Of a stretch of 64,000 nt of DNA, positions 45,944 through 53,658 are shown piece after piece. Source of the DNA: Anagrus nilaparvatae. Lineage: Eukaryota; Arthropoda; Insecta; Hymenoptera; Mymaridae. Below the pieces are notes generated by a model. That model was not told the origin of the DNA and did no database searches. It was given only the letters and a program-made list of their open reading frames with translations. Both the position numbers and the translations under genes were made by a program. The stretch spans positions 1,329,501 to 1,393,500 of the forward strand of contig JAKSXM010000288.1 of NCBI GenBank assembly GCA_022575985.1, in the 5' to 3' direction. Numbering within the stretch: position 1 is the stretch's first letter; each line of letters begins with the position of its first letter.

Positions 45944-45983
45944 TATATATAAATAAAGTGACTAGATGTAAATTCATTTAGTC
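45944..45983 (+). promoter_or_regulatory. Promoter of the minor capsid gene
   Basis: TATAAATA at 45948 (within TATATATAAATAAA). A TTAGTC initiator has its A at 45980, 32 bp downstream. ATG at 45998. Confidence 0.7.
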
Positions 45984-45997
45984 TTGAACTAACTGCC

Positions 45998-46681
45998 ATG
46001 AGTGAATCATTGATTATTAGCCTCTCTGGAAACACCTCTACTCTCGAAAATCATTTTTTTCCACCGATAGAACTCTCGGGAGATAAAAATTACGCTTTGG
46101 GTTTGGTCGAATTGCTAACTTTCAATTCCATACCAAATTTGGAGAAAAAAAATTTCTACGTAGAAGGCTTAGAGGCCATCAACATACCAACTGGAAGTTA
46201 CGAAATCGAAGACATAAATAAATTTCTGAGCGGCAAACTTAAGCTCGAAAACGTCAATTTTAGCCTCAAAGCTAACAACAATACACTGCAGAGTACGATC
46301 AAGTGCGATCGAGATATAGATTTTACAAAAAACGATTCCATCGGAGAGTTACTCGGCTTCGATTCACAGATACTAAAAGCTGGTAAATCACACATCTCGA
46401 AACATCCCATCTCGATTATAAAAATAAATTCTCTTCGTGTTGAGTGCAACATTACCAGAGGATCATACTCAAACGGTAAAGAAGTCCACTACATTCACGA
46501 ATTTTTTCCTGCTGTACCACCAGGATTCAAAATCATCGAGAAACCTCTCGAAATAATATATTTACCTATATCGGTGAAGAGAATCGATTACTTGATTTTG
46601 CGTATAGTCGATCAAGACGGTGACATAGTGAACTTCAGGGGAGAAACTGTGACTGTCAGGTTACACCTCAAATCAATATAA
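45998..46681 (+). CDS. Minor capsid (penton-like) protein
   Basis: 227 aa, predicted mostly beta. Conserved Polinton/adintovirus blocks are recognisable: IELSGDKNYALGLVELLTFNS, PTGSYEIEDIN, GELLGFD, ITRGSYSNG, HYIHEFFPAVPPGFKI, IYLPI and the end VNFRGETVTVRLHL. In Polintons this protein is the single jelly-roll minor capsid protein that forms vertices (family knowledge). The length is usual and no break is visible. It has its own promoter and is followed directly by the major capsid promoter. Confidence 0.85.
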   Translation: MSESLIISLSGNTSTLENHFFPPIELSGDKNYALGLVELLTFNSIPNLEKKNFYVEGLEAINIPTGSYEIEDINKFLSGKLKLENVNFSLKANNNTLQSTIKCDRDIDFTKNDSIGELLGFDSQILKAGKSHISKHPISIIKINSLRVECNITRGSYSNGKEVHYIHEFFPAVPPGFKIIEKPLEIIYLPISVKRIDYLILRIVDQDGDIVNFRGETVTVRLHLKSI

Positions 46682-46719
46682 TAATGGGAATCGTATTTAA
46701 TCGAAAGATCGGATTTGGT

Positions 46720-46756
46720 TATAAAAGCAAGTCAGTATGGAGTCCAGAGATCAGTC
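46720..46756 (+). promoter_or_regulatory. Promoter of the major capsid gene
   Basis: TATAAAA at 46720-46726. A TCAGTC initiator has its A at 46753, 33 bp downstream. The resulting leader is 142 nt. A pyrimidine-rich TTTTGCTGTTGCAG ends at 46888, 7 bp before the ATG, and looks like a splice acceptor, but I find no matching strong donor in the leader. Confidence 0.7.
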
Positions 46757-46910
46757 TTCCTCGAGCAGTGAAGAAGTCAATACCTCGAGCAGCGAAGAAG
46801 CTAAAACCTCAAAATCGAAAATTTCTAATAAGTCTTGGTCTACGACTACGTCGTTGAAAGATTTCTGTTCGTTATTTTGCTGTTGCAGTATAAGATGGAA
46901 GAAACGCTAG
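46737..46910 (+). CDS. Possible 57-aa Ser-rich protein with Cys-rich tail
   Basis: A short open frame starts MESRDQSSSSSEEVN, contains two SSSEE casein-kinase-like clusters and ends DFCSLFCCCSIRWKKR, a potential palmitoylation cluster. It overlaps the major capsid start by 16 bp in another frame. Against it: its ATG lies upstream of the predicted capsid transcript start (46753), so it could only be read from an upstream transcript. No family is recognised. Confidence 0.3.
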   Translation: MESRDQSSSSSEEVNTSSSEEAKTSKSKISNKSWSTTTSLKDFCSLFCCCSIRWKKR

Positions 46911-48115
46911 ACATAAAATCGCCAGTGATGTTCGACGAATCCGTCGCTCATTACGAAATACAAACGCATCGTCCTTACGCTACAAGTTCATATCAAAACA
47001 ACGACTCGATTCACATAGCTATTCAGCACCAAGATCAATGTCTTCTACCGTCAAAAAGTTTTATACGTATTCAAGGAAAACTCAGACAACGTCCAGATGC
47101 TGCGCCTGTGAATATAAGATTAATTAACAATGCTGTGTGCTTTCTATTTTCTGAAATAAAATATGAACTTAACTCGCACGTTATCGAGCGTTGCAGTAAC
47201 GTCGGTATTACTTCGACCATGAAAGGCTATGCATCTTTTACACCGAATCAAGAAAATAATTTAAAAAATGCAGGATGGTTTTTGAGCAACGATGAAATTG
47301 TAACCGACGCTCAAGGAAATTTTGAATTTCTAATACCGTTGAGTGCGATTTTTGGATTCGCCGAAGACTATGGCAAAATAATAGTAAATATGAAACACGA
47401 GATAGTTTTTACGAGATCTAACATCGATGATAACGCAGTCTTGCGTACTGGCAATGACGAGGTGAATTATGCAATCACTATAAACGTTATCGAATGGCTT
47501 ATGCCTAGATTGATTTTGGCCGACCTCAAGAAAATCAGTTTATTAAAATACATCGAGAAAGATCCATGGATTGTAATGTCCTATAGAGTAAGAGAATTGT
47601 TTAATTATCCTGCACTACCTGCATCGAATCGTCACATCTGGACCATCAAAACAGCTACGCAGGTAGAAAAACCAAGATACGTAATAGTGGGATTTCAAAC
47701 AAATCGAAATAACAATCGTGCCAGTAATGCAAGCCGATTTGATCATATCAATCTAACCAATATAAAACTGTACTTGAATTCGCAATGTTATCCTCAAGAA
47801 AACTTAAATTTGAGCATCAACGATAACAAGTTTTCGGTACTATACGAAATGTTTTCCAGTTTTCAAGTGAATTTTTACGGTAAAGAAACGTCCGAAGTCA
47901 TTCTTGACAAAAATCAGTTTCGAGATATCGCTCCGTTAACGATATTTGACTGCTCAAAACAAAACGAAGCATTGAAATACGCACCAGTTGACGTTCGTCT
48001 AGAAATCGAGGCTGCAAATCCATTTCCAGGCCAAACCTCAGTTTACTGTTTGATCTTACACGACCGCATGGTTCAGTATCGGCCGATCAGTGGCGAAGTC
48101 AAAAATATAGTTTAA
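46895..48115 (+). CDS. Major capsid protein (double jelly-roll, hexon-like)
   Basis: 406 aa from the ATG at 46895. An upstream in-frame start at 46835 is less likely because the conserved part begins METLDIKSPVMFDES-like and the promoter leader covers the earlier region. Conserved capsid features include HYEIQTHRPYATSSYQNNDS, DQCLLPSKSFIRIQGKL, INNAVCFLFSEIKYELN, RHIWTIKTATQVEKPRYVIVGFQT, and YCLILHDRMVQY at the end. This pattern is typical of the adintovirus/Polinton major capsid protein that forms pseudohexameric capsomers. No break is visible. It is flanked by its own promoter and that of the next gene. Confidence 0.85.
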   Translation: MEETLDIKSPVMFDESVAHYEIQTHRPYATSSYQNNDSIHIAIQHQDQCLLPSKSFIRIQGKLRQRPDAAPVNIRLINNAVCFLFSEIKYELNSHVIERCSNVGITSTMKGYASFTPNQENNLKNAGWFLSNDEIVTDAQGNFEFLIPLSAIFGFAEDYGKIIVNMKHEIVFTRSNIDDNAVLRTGNDEVNYAITINVIEWLMPRLILADLKKISLLKYIEKDPWIVMSYRVRELFNYPALPASNRHIWTIKTATQVEKPRYVIVGFQTNRNNNRASNASRFDHINLTNIKLYLNSQCYPQENLNLSINDNKFSVLYEMFSSFQVNFYGKETSEVILDKNQFRDIAPLTIFDCSKQNEALKYAPVDVRLEIEAANPFPGQTSVYCLILHDRMVQYRPISGEVKNIV

Positions 48116-48146
48116 ATAGAAGCCAAGATCAACAGCTTCGTCAGTA
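48111..48146 (+). promoter_or_regulatory. Promoter of the 250-aa gene
   Basis: TTTAAATA at 48111-48118 overlaps the capsid stop codon. TCAGTA has its A at 48143, exactly 32 bp downstream; the ATG is at 48163. Confidence 0.65.
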
Positions 48147-48162
48147 TCAATCTAGAATCGTC

Positions 48163-48915
48163 ATGGAGTACTTCGTAGATTTTCAAGCATTCAAGCTAAA
48201 TGCGACGGAATTTGCCGTGAAGGAGCTTGCTATCCTTGCTCCAGGAGGCTCGACTTCGCATTTTATATTTAAAGCTCCCTGCAGCTGGGGTGATTTACCC
48301 TTGTCACAGAGGTGCGAAAATGTATGGTTGACTCATAACCACTTAAAAATACGCTGGGAAGATGGAGAAACACCTTACGAAGAAATCGAGAACGTTTTAC
48401 GAAGTAATCTATCCTCTGCGAGTGCTATTCTTGTTTATGTAAAAGGTGAGCAAAAAGCAAAATGGCTACGAAAATACATCGATAACGTCGTCGTCAAAGA
48501 GATCGACGAAAAATGTCCAGCTTTACCTTACCTCAGAAGTCACTGGACTAACGAAAATTCCTGCAAGTTTCACCGCAAACCTTACGGTCCATGCGCTCTC
48601 AAACATGTAATTTTAATGGAGAGGTGGCTAAGAGTACATCGTCCATGTCTAGAGAGATCTTTGGAAGTTTTCCACGCAGTGAGACATTTAAGTTTCATGG
48701 AAAAGCAGGATATCGCTGAGTTACCGAGGGAATTCATCTTAAACTTCGCAGCAGAGAGCATAGACGAAGCATGGACTAAACTACCGGAGAAATATCGCTA
48801 CGATGAAGAATTTTTGGCAAGAACGAAATGCAGATTCCACGACCACGCCGACAAAAGAGTCACTCCGATGGTCAAAGATTGCAAACGATGTCAGCAATCA
48901 GAAGATTTCATATAA
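48163..48915 (+). CDS. Conserved Polinton-associated protein, possible RNase H-like fold
   Basis: 250 aa. It starts MEYFVDFQAFKLNATEFAVK-ELAI. I recall similar proteins in many insect genomes without an assigned function. The opening FVDxQxF...KELAI resembles the first two strands of a DEDD exonuclease (D.E.TG...I.EIA), but with Gln where Glu is expected. A later block (ASAILVYVKGEQKAKWLRKY) could be the motif II strand. Two Cys/His groups (CKFHRKPYGPCALKH and CRFHDH...CKRC) could bind zinc. It may be an inactive or divergent nuclease; this is inference. It has its own promoter directly after the capsid gene. Confidence 0.7.
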   Translation: MEYFVDFQAFKLNATEFAVKELAILAPGGSTSHFIFKAPCSWGDLPLSQRCENVWLTHNHLKIRWEDGETPYEEIENVLRSNLSSASAILVYVKGEQKAKWLRKYIDNVVVKEIDEKCPALPYLRSHWTNENSCKFHRKPYGPCALKHVILMERWLRVHRPCLERSLEVFHAVRHLSFMEKQDIAELPREFILNFAAESIDEAWTKLPEKYRYDEEFLARTKCRFHDHADKRVTPMVKDCKRCQQSEDFI

Positions 48916-49487
48916 AAAATTAATTGAATTGAATTGAAATGTATTGTAATTTGATTGTATTTTTTATTTTAAGATTTTTAATAAATACTTATTTTAATCA
49001 AATTAATGACTACTGTTTATTTATTTATTTTCTTAAATTTTAAGGTTATGTTTAATAAAATTGTAAGTTATGTAAGGTAAATAAAGTAAAAAAATTTTTT
49101 TGAGGTTATGTTGGAAAAATATTGAGGTTATGTTTGGAGTTTTAAGGATTTTAGGTTATGTAAAGTAAATAAAGAAAAAATAAAAATTTTAGGTTATGTT
49201 GTAATAAATTTTGAGGTTATTTTTGGAGATGTAAGGATCATAGGTTATGTTAGATAAATTTTGAGGTTATTTTAGGAGATGTAAGGATCTTAGGTTATGT
49301 AAATTTTGAGGTTATTTTTTGAGGATTTTAGGTTAGTTAAATAAAGAAAAGCAGATTTTGTTTTAATATTGTTTTATTGAAATATAATAAAAAAAAGATA
49401 TTTATAAAATTTATTTTTTAAAGATTACTTGCTAAATACATTTATTTATAAACTTATATTACTTGCTAAATACATTTATTTATAAAC
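48916..49487. repeat. AGGTTATGT-rich degenerate tandem repeat between convergent genes
   Basis: From about 49,040 to 49,335 the motif TTTTGAGGTTATGTT / TTTTAGGTTATGT recurs a dozen times with variable spacers (GTAAATAAAG, GGATTTTAGG). A 31-bp direct duplication (TTACTTGCTAAATACATTTA) lies at 49,426-49,487. AATAAA at 48,980 probably serves the 250-aa gene. No gene is seen. Confidence 0.65.
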
Positions 49488-49787
49488 TTATATTTCTGCG
49501 AATTCGACGCCATTATACTGACCACCAAGATATCGCATTCCTAGACGGCCATTTGCGATCTGATCCAATAACTGTTGCTTGACCTCAGGATTTTCATGGA
49601 GAAATTGGTGAATTCGACATGGTAAAAAGGAGCAGCCAAAATTTTCTAAAAATATCAATACTCGAGGTCCATATTTTGTAGAAACAAAGAGCATCTTTGT
49701 AACCTTGTACAGTTGATTAACAACCAACTGATCTAAGGGACGGGCTCGCTCTTGTTCCAATCTTCCTACGGCATTTAGACGATCCAT
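49488..49787 (-). CDS. Small protein, possible OB-fold ssDNA-binding type
   Basis: 99 aa from the ATG at 49787. The ATG immediately follows TTTTTGTTTCAG, a strong splice acceptor, so the coding exon starts at its first base. The sequence LVVNQLYKVTKMLFVSTKYGPRVLIFLE...CSFLPCRIHQFL resembles short Polinton/insect proteins with a tkYG..v..L...fLP.R pattern that looks like an OB-fold beta barrel, suggesting a single-stranded DNA-binding role. That is inference. It is reached from the promoter at 50,853 either by splicing the leader directly here or after the neighbouring 98-aa exon. Confidence 0.65.
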   Translation of the reverse strand: MDRLNAVGRLEQERARPLDQLVVNQLYKVTKMLFVSTKYGPRVLIFLENFGCSFLPCRIHQFLHENPEVKQQLLDQIANGRLGMRYLGGQYNGVEFAEI

Positions 49788-49858
49788 CTGAAACAAAAAA
49801 TAACAAAGAAAAAAATTAAAATATATTTTTTACAATATTATTATTTTTATTATTGTAC

Positions 49859-50154
49859 CTAAGACCAATCAGCTTTTCGACTCATTGTAATATATGGGTC
49901 TTCTATACCGACGTCAAAAATTACAATCTTATTTTCTAATAAGCGATATAATTCGTTACCCGACTCGACTGTTTTCACGTGAAGTTGATTTAGACAATAT
50001 TCGTCAGTGTAGTTTATTTTTCTTATTTTACGATCACATTTTAATAAATGCCTTAAATCAAGAATGTCTTTAATTTGACAATCGAAATCGCTAATCTTGT
50101 CACCGTAAGCATAAAATGCTTTTTGCAACGCAATTTCGTAAAGTGTTTGTACCA
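49859..50154 (-). CDS. 98-aa protein whose ATG is completed by splicing
   Basis: The exon has no suitable ATG of its own. It begins right after TTTTATGTTACAG (acceptor ending 50155) with TGGTACAAACA. The leader exon ends GAA at 50660 before GTAAGT, so splicing of the 505-bp intron 50659-50155 creates A|TG followed by VQTLYEIALQKAFYAYGDK. The frame stays open for 98 aa to TAG at 49861-49859. I do not recognise the family; it has an acidic-hydrophobic composition with a helical N-terminus. A donor-like GTACAA starts directly after the stop codon, and the next exon starts directly with ATG. Confidence 0.6.
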
Positions 50155-50659
50155 CTGTAACATAAAAAATTAAACGAATCGATCGAAAATAATTTGATTT
50201 TATTTAAAATTAAACCATTTAACTAATAATTTTATAATTAGATTGAAATTTACTTAAAAATATGTTATAAAAATAATAAAAATAAGAAAAATAATTGAAT
50301 TTAATTAAATTAATCCATTCGCCTAAAAATTCAAAGAATTATCTAAAAATTACACGTATATAAATTTTAAAAAAATTTAATTTCGTTTAAAAAATTATAT
50401 CACTTTCAAAAAATTATACAAACTGACTGAGAATTATTTAATTTATTTCAATTTATTTTAATTTAGTTTAATTTAATTTAATTTAATTTAATTTAAAAAT
50501 TTTTTAAAAAATTTTTTTACTAAAAATTTTATGAATTTTCTAAAAAATTACACGAATTTAATTTAACTTAAAAAAAAAAAATAATTATAATAATAATTTA
50601 TCATCATTAAGTCTTTTTTTTTTTTTTAATTTTATTTATGATAAAAAATTTTTACTTAC

Positions 50660-50821
50660 TTCTTATGAGTTAATAAACAGCTTCCAGGAGAGCACCAACG
50701 ATAGCTTCTATGAGAGCACCAGCGATAGCTTCTACGAGAAATAATGATTGGGCAAGCAGCAGGAAAAACAGTTAATTTTTATTTTTCTTGATAAGTTAAT
50801 GATGAAGAAAAAACCTCGAAT
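50660..50821 (-). other. 5' leader exon for the two small leftward genes
   Basis: It is bounded by the predicted start at 50821 and a GTAAGT donor at 50659-50654. It contains no ATG. It carries about two and a half copies of a 24-bp unit (plus strand AGCTTCTATGAGAGCACCAG, 50,680-50,745). The absence of any ATG is required if the start codon is to be formed at, or downstream of, the splice junction. Confidence 0.6.
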
Positions 50822-50890
50822 GATTCTCTCCGGCTCGCGCTCCTTATTTTATACCCTCGAGAGAATCGCAGCTCACCAATCACAGAACTT
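50818..50890 (-). promoter_or_regulatory. Leftward promoter near the right end
   Basis: Minus strand: GATTGG (inverted CCAAT) lies at about 50,880. TATAAAA begins at 50853 and TCATTC has its A at 50821, 32 bp downstream. The arrangement mirrors the polymerase promoter at the other end, including a GAGCGCGAGC-like GC block after the TATA box. Confidence 0.7.
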
Positions 50891-51474
50891 TTCCCCACTC
50901 TAACTTACTTAATTTCACCCCCTTTTTCCAAGAAAAGAACCTACTAGAAATTAAAAAATAAACAAAATCTTATTTAATTTTTTCCCCTTTTCCAAGAAAA
51001 GAATTCACTAGAAATTTAAAAAAAGTAAACAAACTATTATTGAAAACACAATTCTCGGAAAAGGCCGGCTCGTTTAATAAAAACTTTATTGCGTCATAAA
51101 ATTATTGTGTCGTAGCATTAATTCGTATTAATTCGTATTAATTATGTCGTATTAATTATGTTTTTGTGTGGTAAAAATTATCATAATTATTATTTTAATT
51201 TAATTGTATTTTTATTATATCTTTATCACAGGTTAATAATAAAATTATGCATACAAATTATTATTATTATTATGCATAGATAAAAATACAATGAAAATGT
51301 GTATTAATTACGTTTAATAATATTTTTTGTGTTAAAATATCGGCTTTATTACGCACAATTTTATTTTATTATTTATTTTTTTTAATTCCAAAAGTTTTAA
51401 TTCTAAGAATTTTATAATTTCTAAAAAGTAAATAATACGCATTTTCATTGTATTTTTATCTTTGCATAATAATA
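50890..51474. other. AT-rich spacer upstream of the right iterons
   Basis: It contains two AAGAAAAGAA(C/T)(C/T)(T/A)ACTAGAAATT direct copies (about 50,931 and 50,994) and short ATTCGTATTAATT repeats at 51,120-51,165. No gene is seen. Confidence 0.45.
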
Positions 51475-52140
51475 ATAATAAAAATACTGGTATTATTATA
51501 ACAATTATAATGTATAAGCTACCCCCTATCTCATACCTCAAACTAACGGTGGTGTACGATATAGCGGTATTATTTCTTTTATCTTTTTCTTAGAAATTAT
51601 AATAATAAGAATAATAATACTGGCTTTATTATAACAATTATAATGTATAAGTTACCCCCTATCTCATACCTCAACCTAACGGTGGTGTACGATATAGCGG
51701 TATTATTTCTTTTATCTTTTTCTTAGAAATTATAATAATAAGAATAATAATACTGGCTTTATTATAACAATTATAATGTATAAGTTACCCCCTATCTCAT
51801 ACCTCAACCTAACGGTGGTGTACGATATAGCGGTATTATTTCTTTTATCTTTTTCTTAGAAATTATAATAATAAGAATAATAATACTGGCTTTATTATAA
51901 CAATTATAATGTATAAGTTACCCCCTATCTCATACCTCAACCTAACGGTGGTGTACGATATAGCGGTATTATTTCTTTTATCTTTTTCTTAGAAATTATA
52001 AGAATAATAATAATAATACTGGCTTTATTATAACAATTATAATGTATAAGTTACCCCCTATCCCATACCTCAACCTAACGGTGGTATACGATATAGCGAT
52101 ATTAATTCTTTTATCATTTTCTTAGAAATTATAATAATAG
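51475..52140 (+). repeat. Right subterminal array, five copies of a 133-bp unit
   Basis: GTATAAGTTACCCCCTATCT recurs at about 51,512, 51,644, 51,778, 51,911 and 52,044 (spacing 132-134). Each unit contains TAACGGTGGTGTACGATATAGCGGTATTATTTCTTTTATCTTTTTCTTAGAA. Copies are nearly identical except the last, which is more diverged. Confidence 0.9.
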
Positions 52141-52444
52141 TACATAATAGTACATAATTGCGCCCTAATATATTTAAAAAATAAGGGTATGAAATAAGCC
52201 GGTAAATATAAAATAATGATAATAATTAAATTACAAATATATGTATTAATTACGTTTTTCGTGATAAAAATTACCACAATTATTTTTTATTACTTTAAAT
52301 CAACCGGCATATGTGATTTAAAAAAAAATCTAACATGATAACTCTAAGAAAAAGAAACACAATGATTTTTCATCGGATTTATCATATGGTTGGACCATAC
52401 GGTAAATCATTATGATTTATCATATGATTTACCATAAGGTATAT
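52141..52444. other. AT-rich spacer
   Basis: No gene is seen; a small ATGATTTATCATATG palindromic patch lies at about 52,370-52,440. Confidence 0.4.
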
Positions 52445-52910
52445 TATCGGAAAACATGTTGGGGTGAAAAAATGAAAATTCTCATTCATAAAAACGGTTT
52501 TTTCAACCTCGAAAACCCCCAGGTAATGTAAAAAGTTCTTTTGATCATGTTTATTTATCCACCATCTTTGGAAATCGGAAAACATGTTGGAGTGAAAAAA
52601 TTAAAATTTTTATTTATAAAAACGGTTTTTTCAACCTCGAAAACCCCCAGGTAATGTAGAAAGTTCATTTTTTCTGGTCCGCCATCTTGGAAAATTGGAA
52701 AATATACATGGGTAAGAAAATGAAAATTTTCATTCATAAAAACGTTTTTCTCAACCTCTAAATCCCCCAGGTAACATAGAAAGTTCTTTTTTAAATTTTT
52801 CTGGTCCGCCATCTTGGGAAATTGTAAAATATGCTTAGGTAAGAAAATGAAAATTTTCATTCATAAAAACGTTTTTCTCAACCTCGTAAACCCCCAGGTA
52901 ATGTAGAAAA
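52445..52910 (+). repeat. Four-copy tandem repeat, about 120-128 bp
   Basis: Units start near 52,449, 52,577, 52,697 and 52,822. Each contains GAAAATTTTCATTCATAAAAACG followed by TTTTTCAACCTCGAAAACCCCCAGGTAATGTAGAAAGTTC. Long minus-strand open frames here mirror the repeat period and are not taken as genes. Confidence 0.85.
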
Positions 52911-53428
52911 ATAATTATCCGTAAAATTTCTAAATTTGCTTTGCATTTTTTTTTATCGGATAAGCCCCCTTAATTACATAAATATCACTGATAAGACGAA
53001 ACGTTTCTATGTAAACTAATTTTTTTTGTAAAATTCTATGTAAGCATTTTTTTTGCTTTTTAATTGGGAAAAAAACGTTGAAAAAATTTTGGAAAAGTAA
53101 ACAACTTAAAATAGCCGGCTTTATATTACGCAATATTATTTATTTTTTAATCATAAGTTTTAATTCTAAGAATTGTTTTTCAATTATACTACGCACTATT
53201 CTTATTATGATTATTATTATTATTGCACGCTTGATTATGCATAAGTAATAATAAGAGTGCACATTGTAAACTTATTTACAATCCCCCGTTTTACCGGCAC
53301 GTTGGCGCTGGTATCGCGATCAACGCATAAACACTCATTTTCAACTGAGCCTCCGAGCTGAACACAGATCTGGCTGAACAGAGTCATACGGCAAAAATTA
53401 AAATTTTTAAGATTTAATTATACTTCAT
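52911..53428. other. Leader/promoter region of the Ser/Pro-rich gene
   Basis: A less AT-rich block (53,285-53,400, GGCACGTTGGCGCTGGTATCG and following) precedes a GTAAGT donor at 53,429 and probably contains the transcript start. GCATAAACA at about 53,326 could be a weak TATA element, but the initiator is not clear. Confidence 0.4.
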
Positions 53429-53430
53429 GT

Positions 53431-53461
<31 letters not shown>

Positions 53462-53654
53462 ATGTATATATATTTATATAATGTAATTAATAAATTATTG
53501 AAAATCTTTTTTTTTTACTATAAATATTTTCAAATTTTATAGAAAAAAAATATTTAAAGTTATGTTTAATTTATAGTAAAAAAAAAAATTTTTGGTTAAA
53601 TTTTAAGGTTAAGTTTTATCTCAAGATGAAATTTTTTTTTTTTTTTTGTTAAAG
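53429..53654 (+). other. Leader intron of the Ser/Pro-rich gene
   Basis: The donor CAT|GTAAGT and the poly-T plus TTGTTAAAG acceptor end five bases before the ATG at 53659. The interior is (TA)n and T-rich. Confidence 0.55.
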
Positions 53655-53658
53655 TATA

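Noticed and set aside
49040..49335. Interstitial telomere repeat
   Set aside because: The unit AGGTTATGT is not the insect TTAGG and spacing is irregular.
50660..50800. Open hydrophobic helix-like frame in the leader exon of the small leftward genes
   Set aside because: It has no ATG and is closed by a stop on both sides; the periodicity comes from the 24-bp repeat.
52382..52860. Minus-strand frames of 67 and 101 codons
   Set aside because: The peptides repeat with the 120-128-bp tandem unit and have no start, splice or promoter context.
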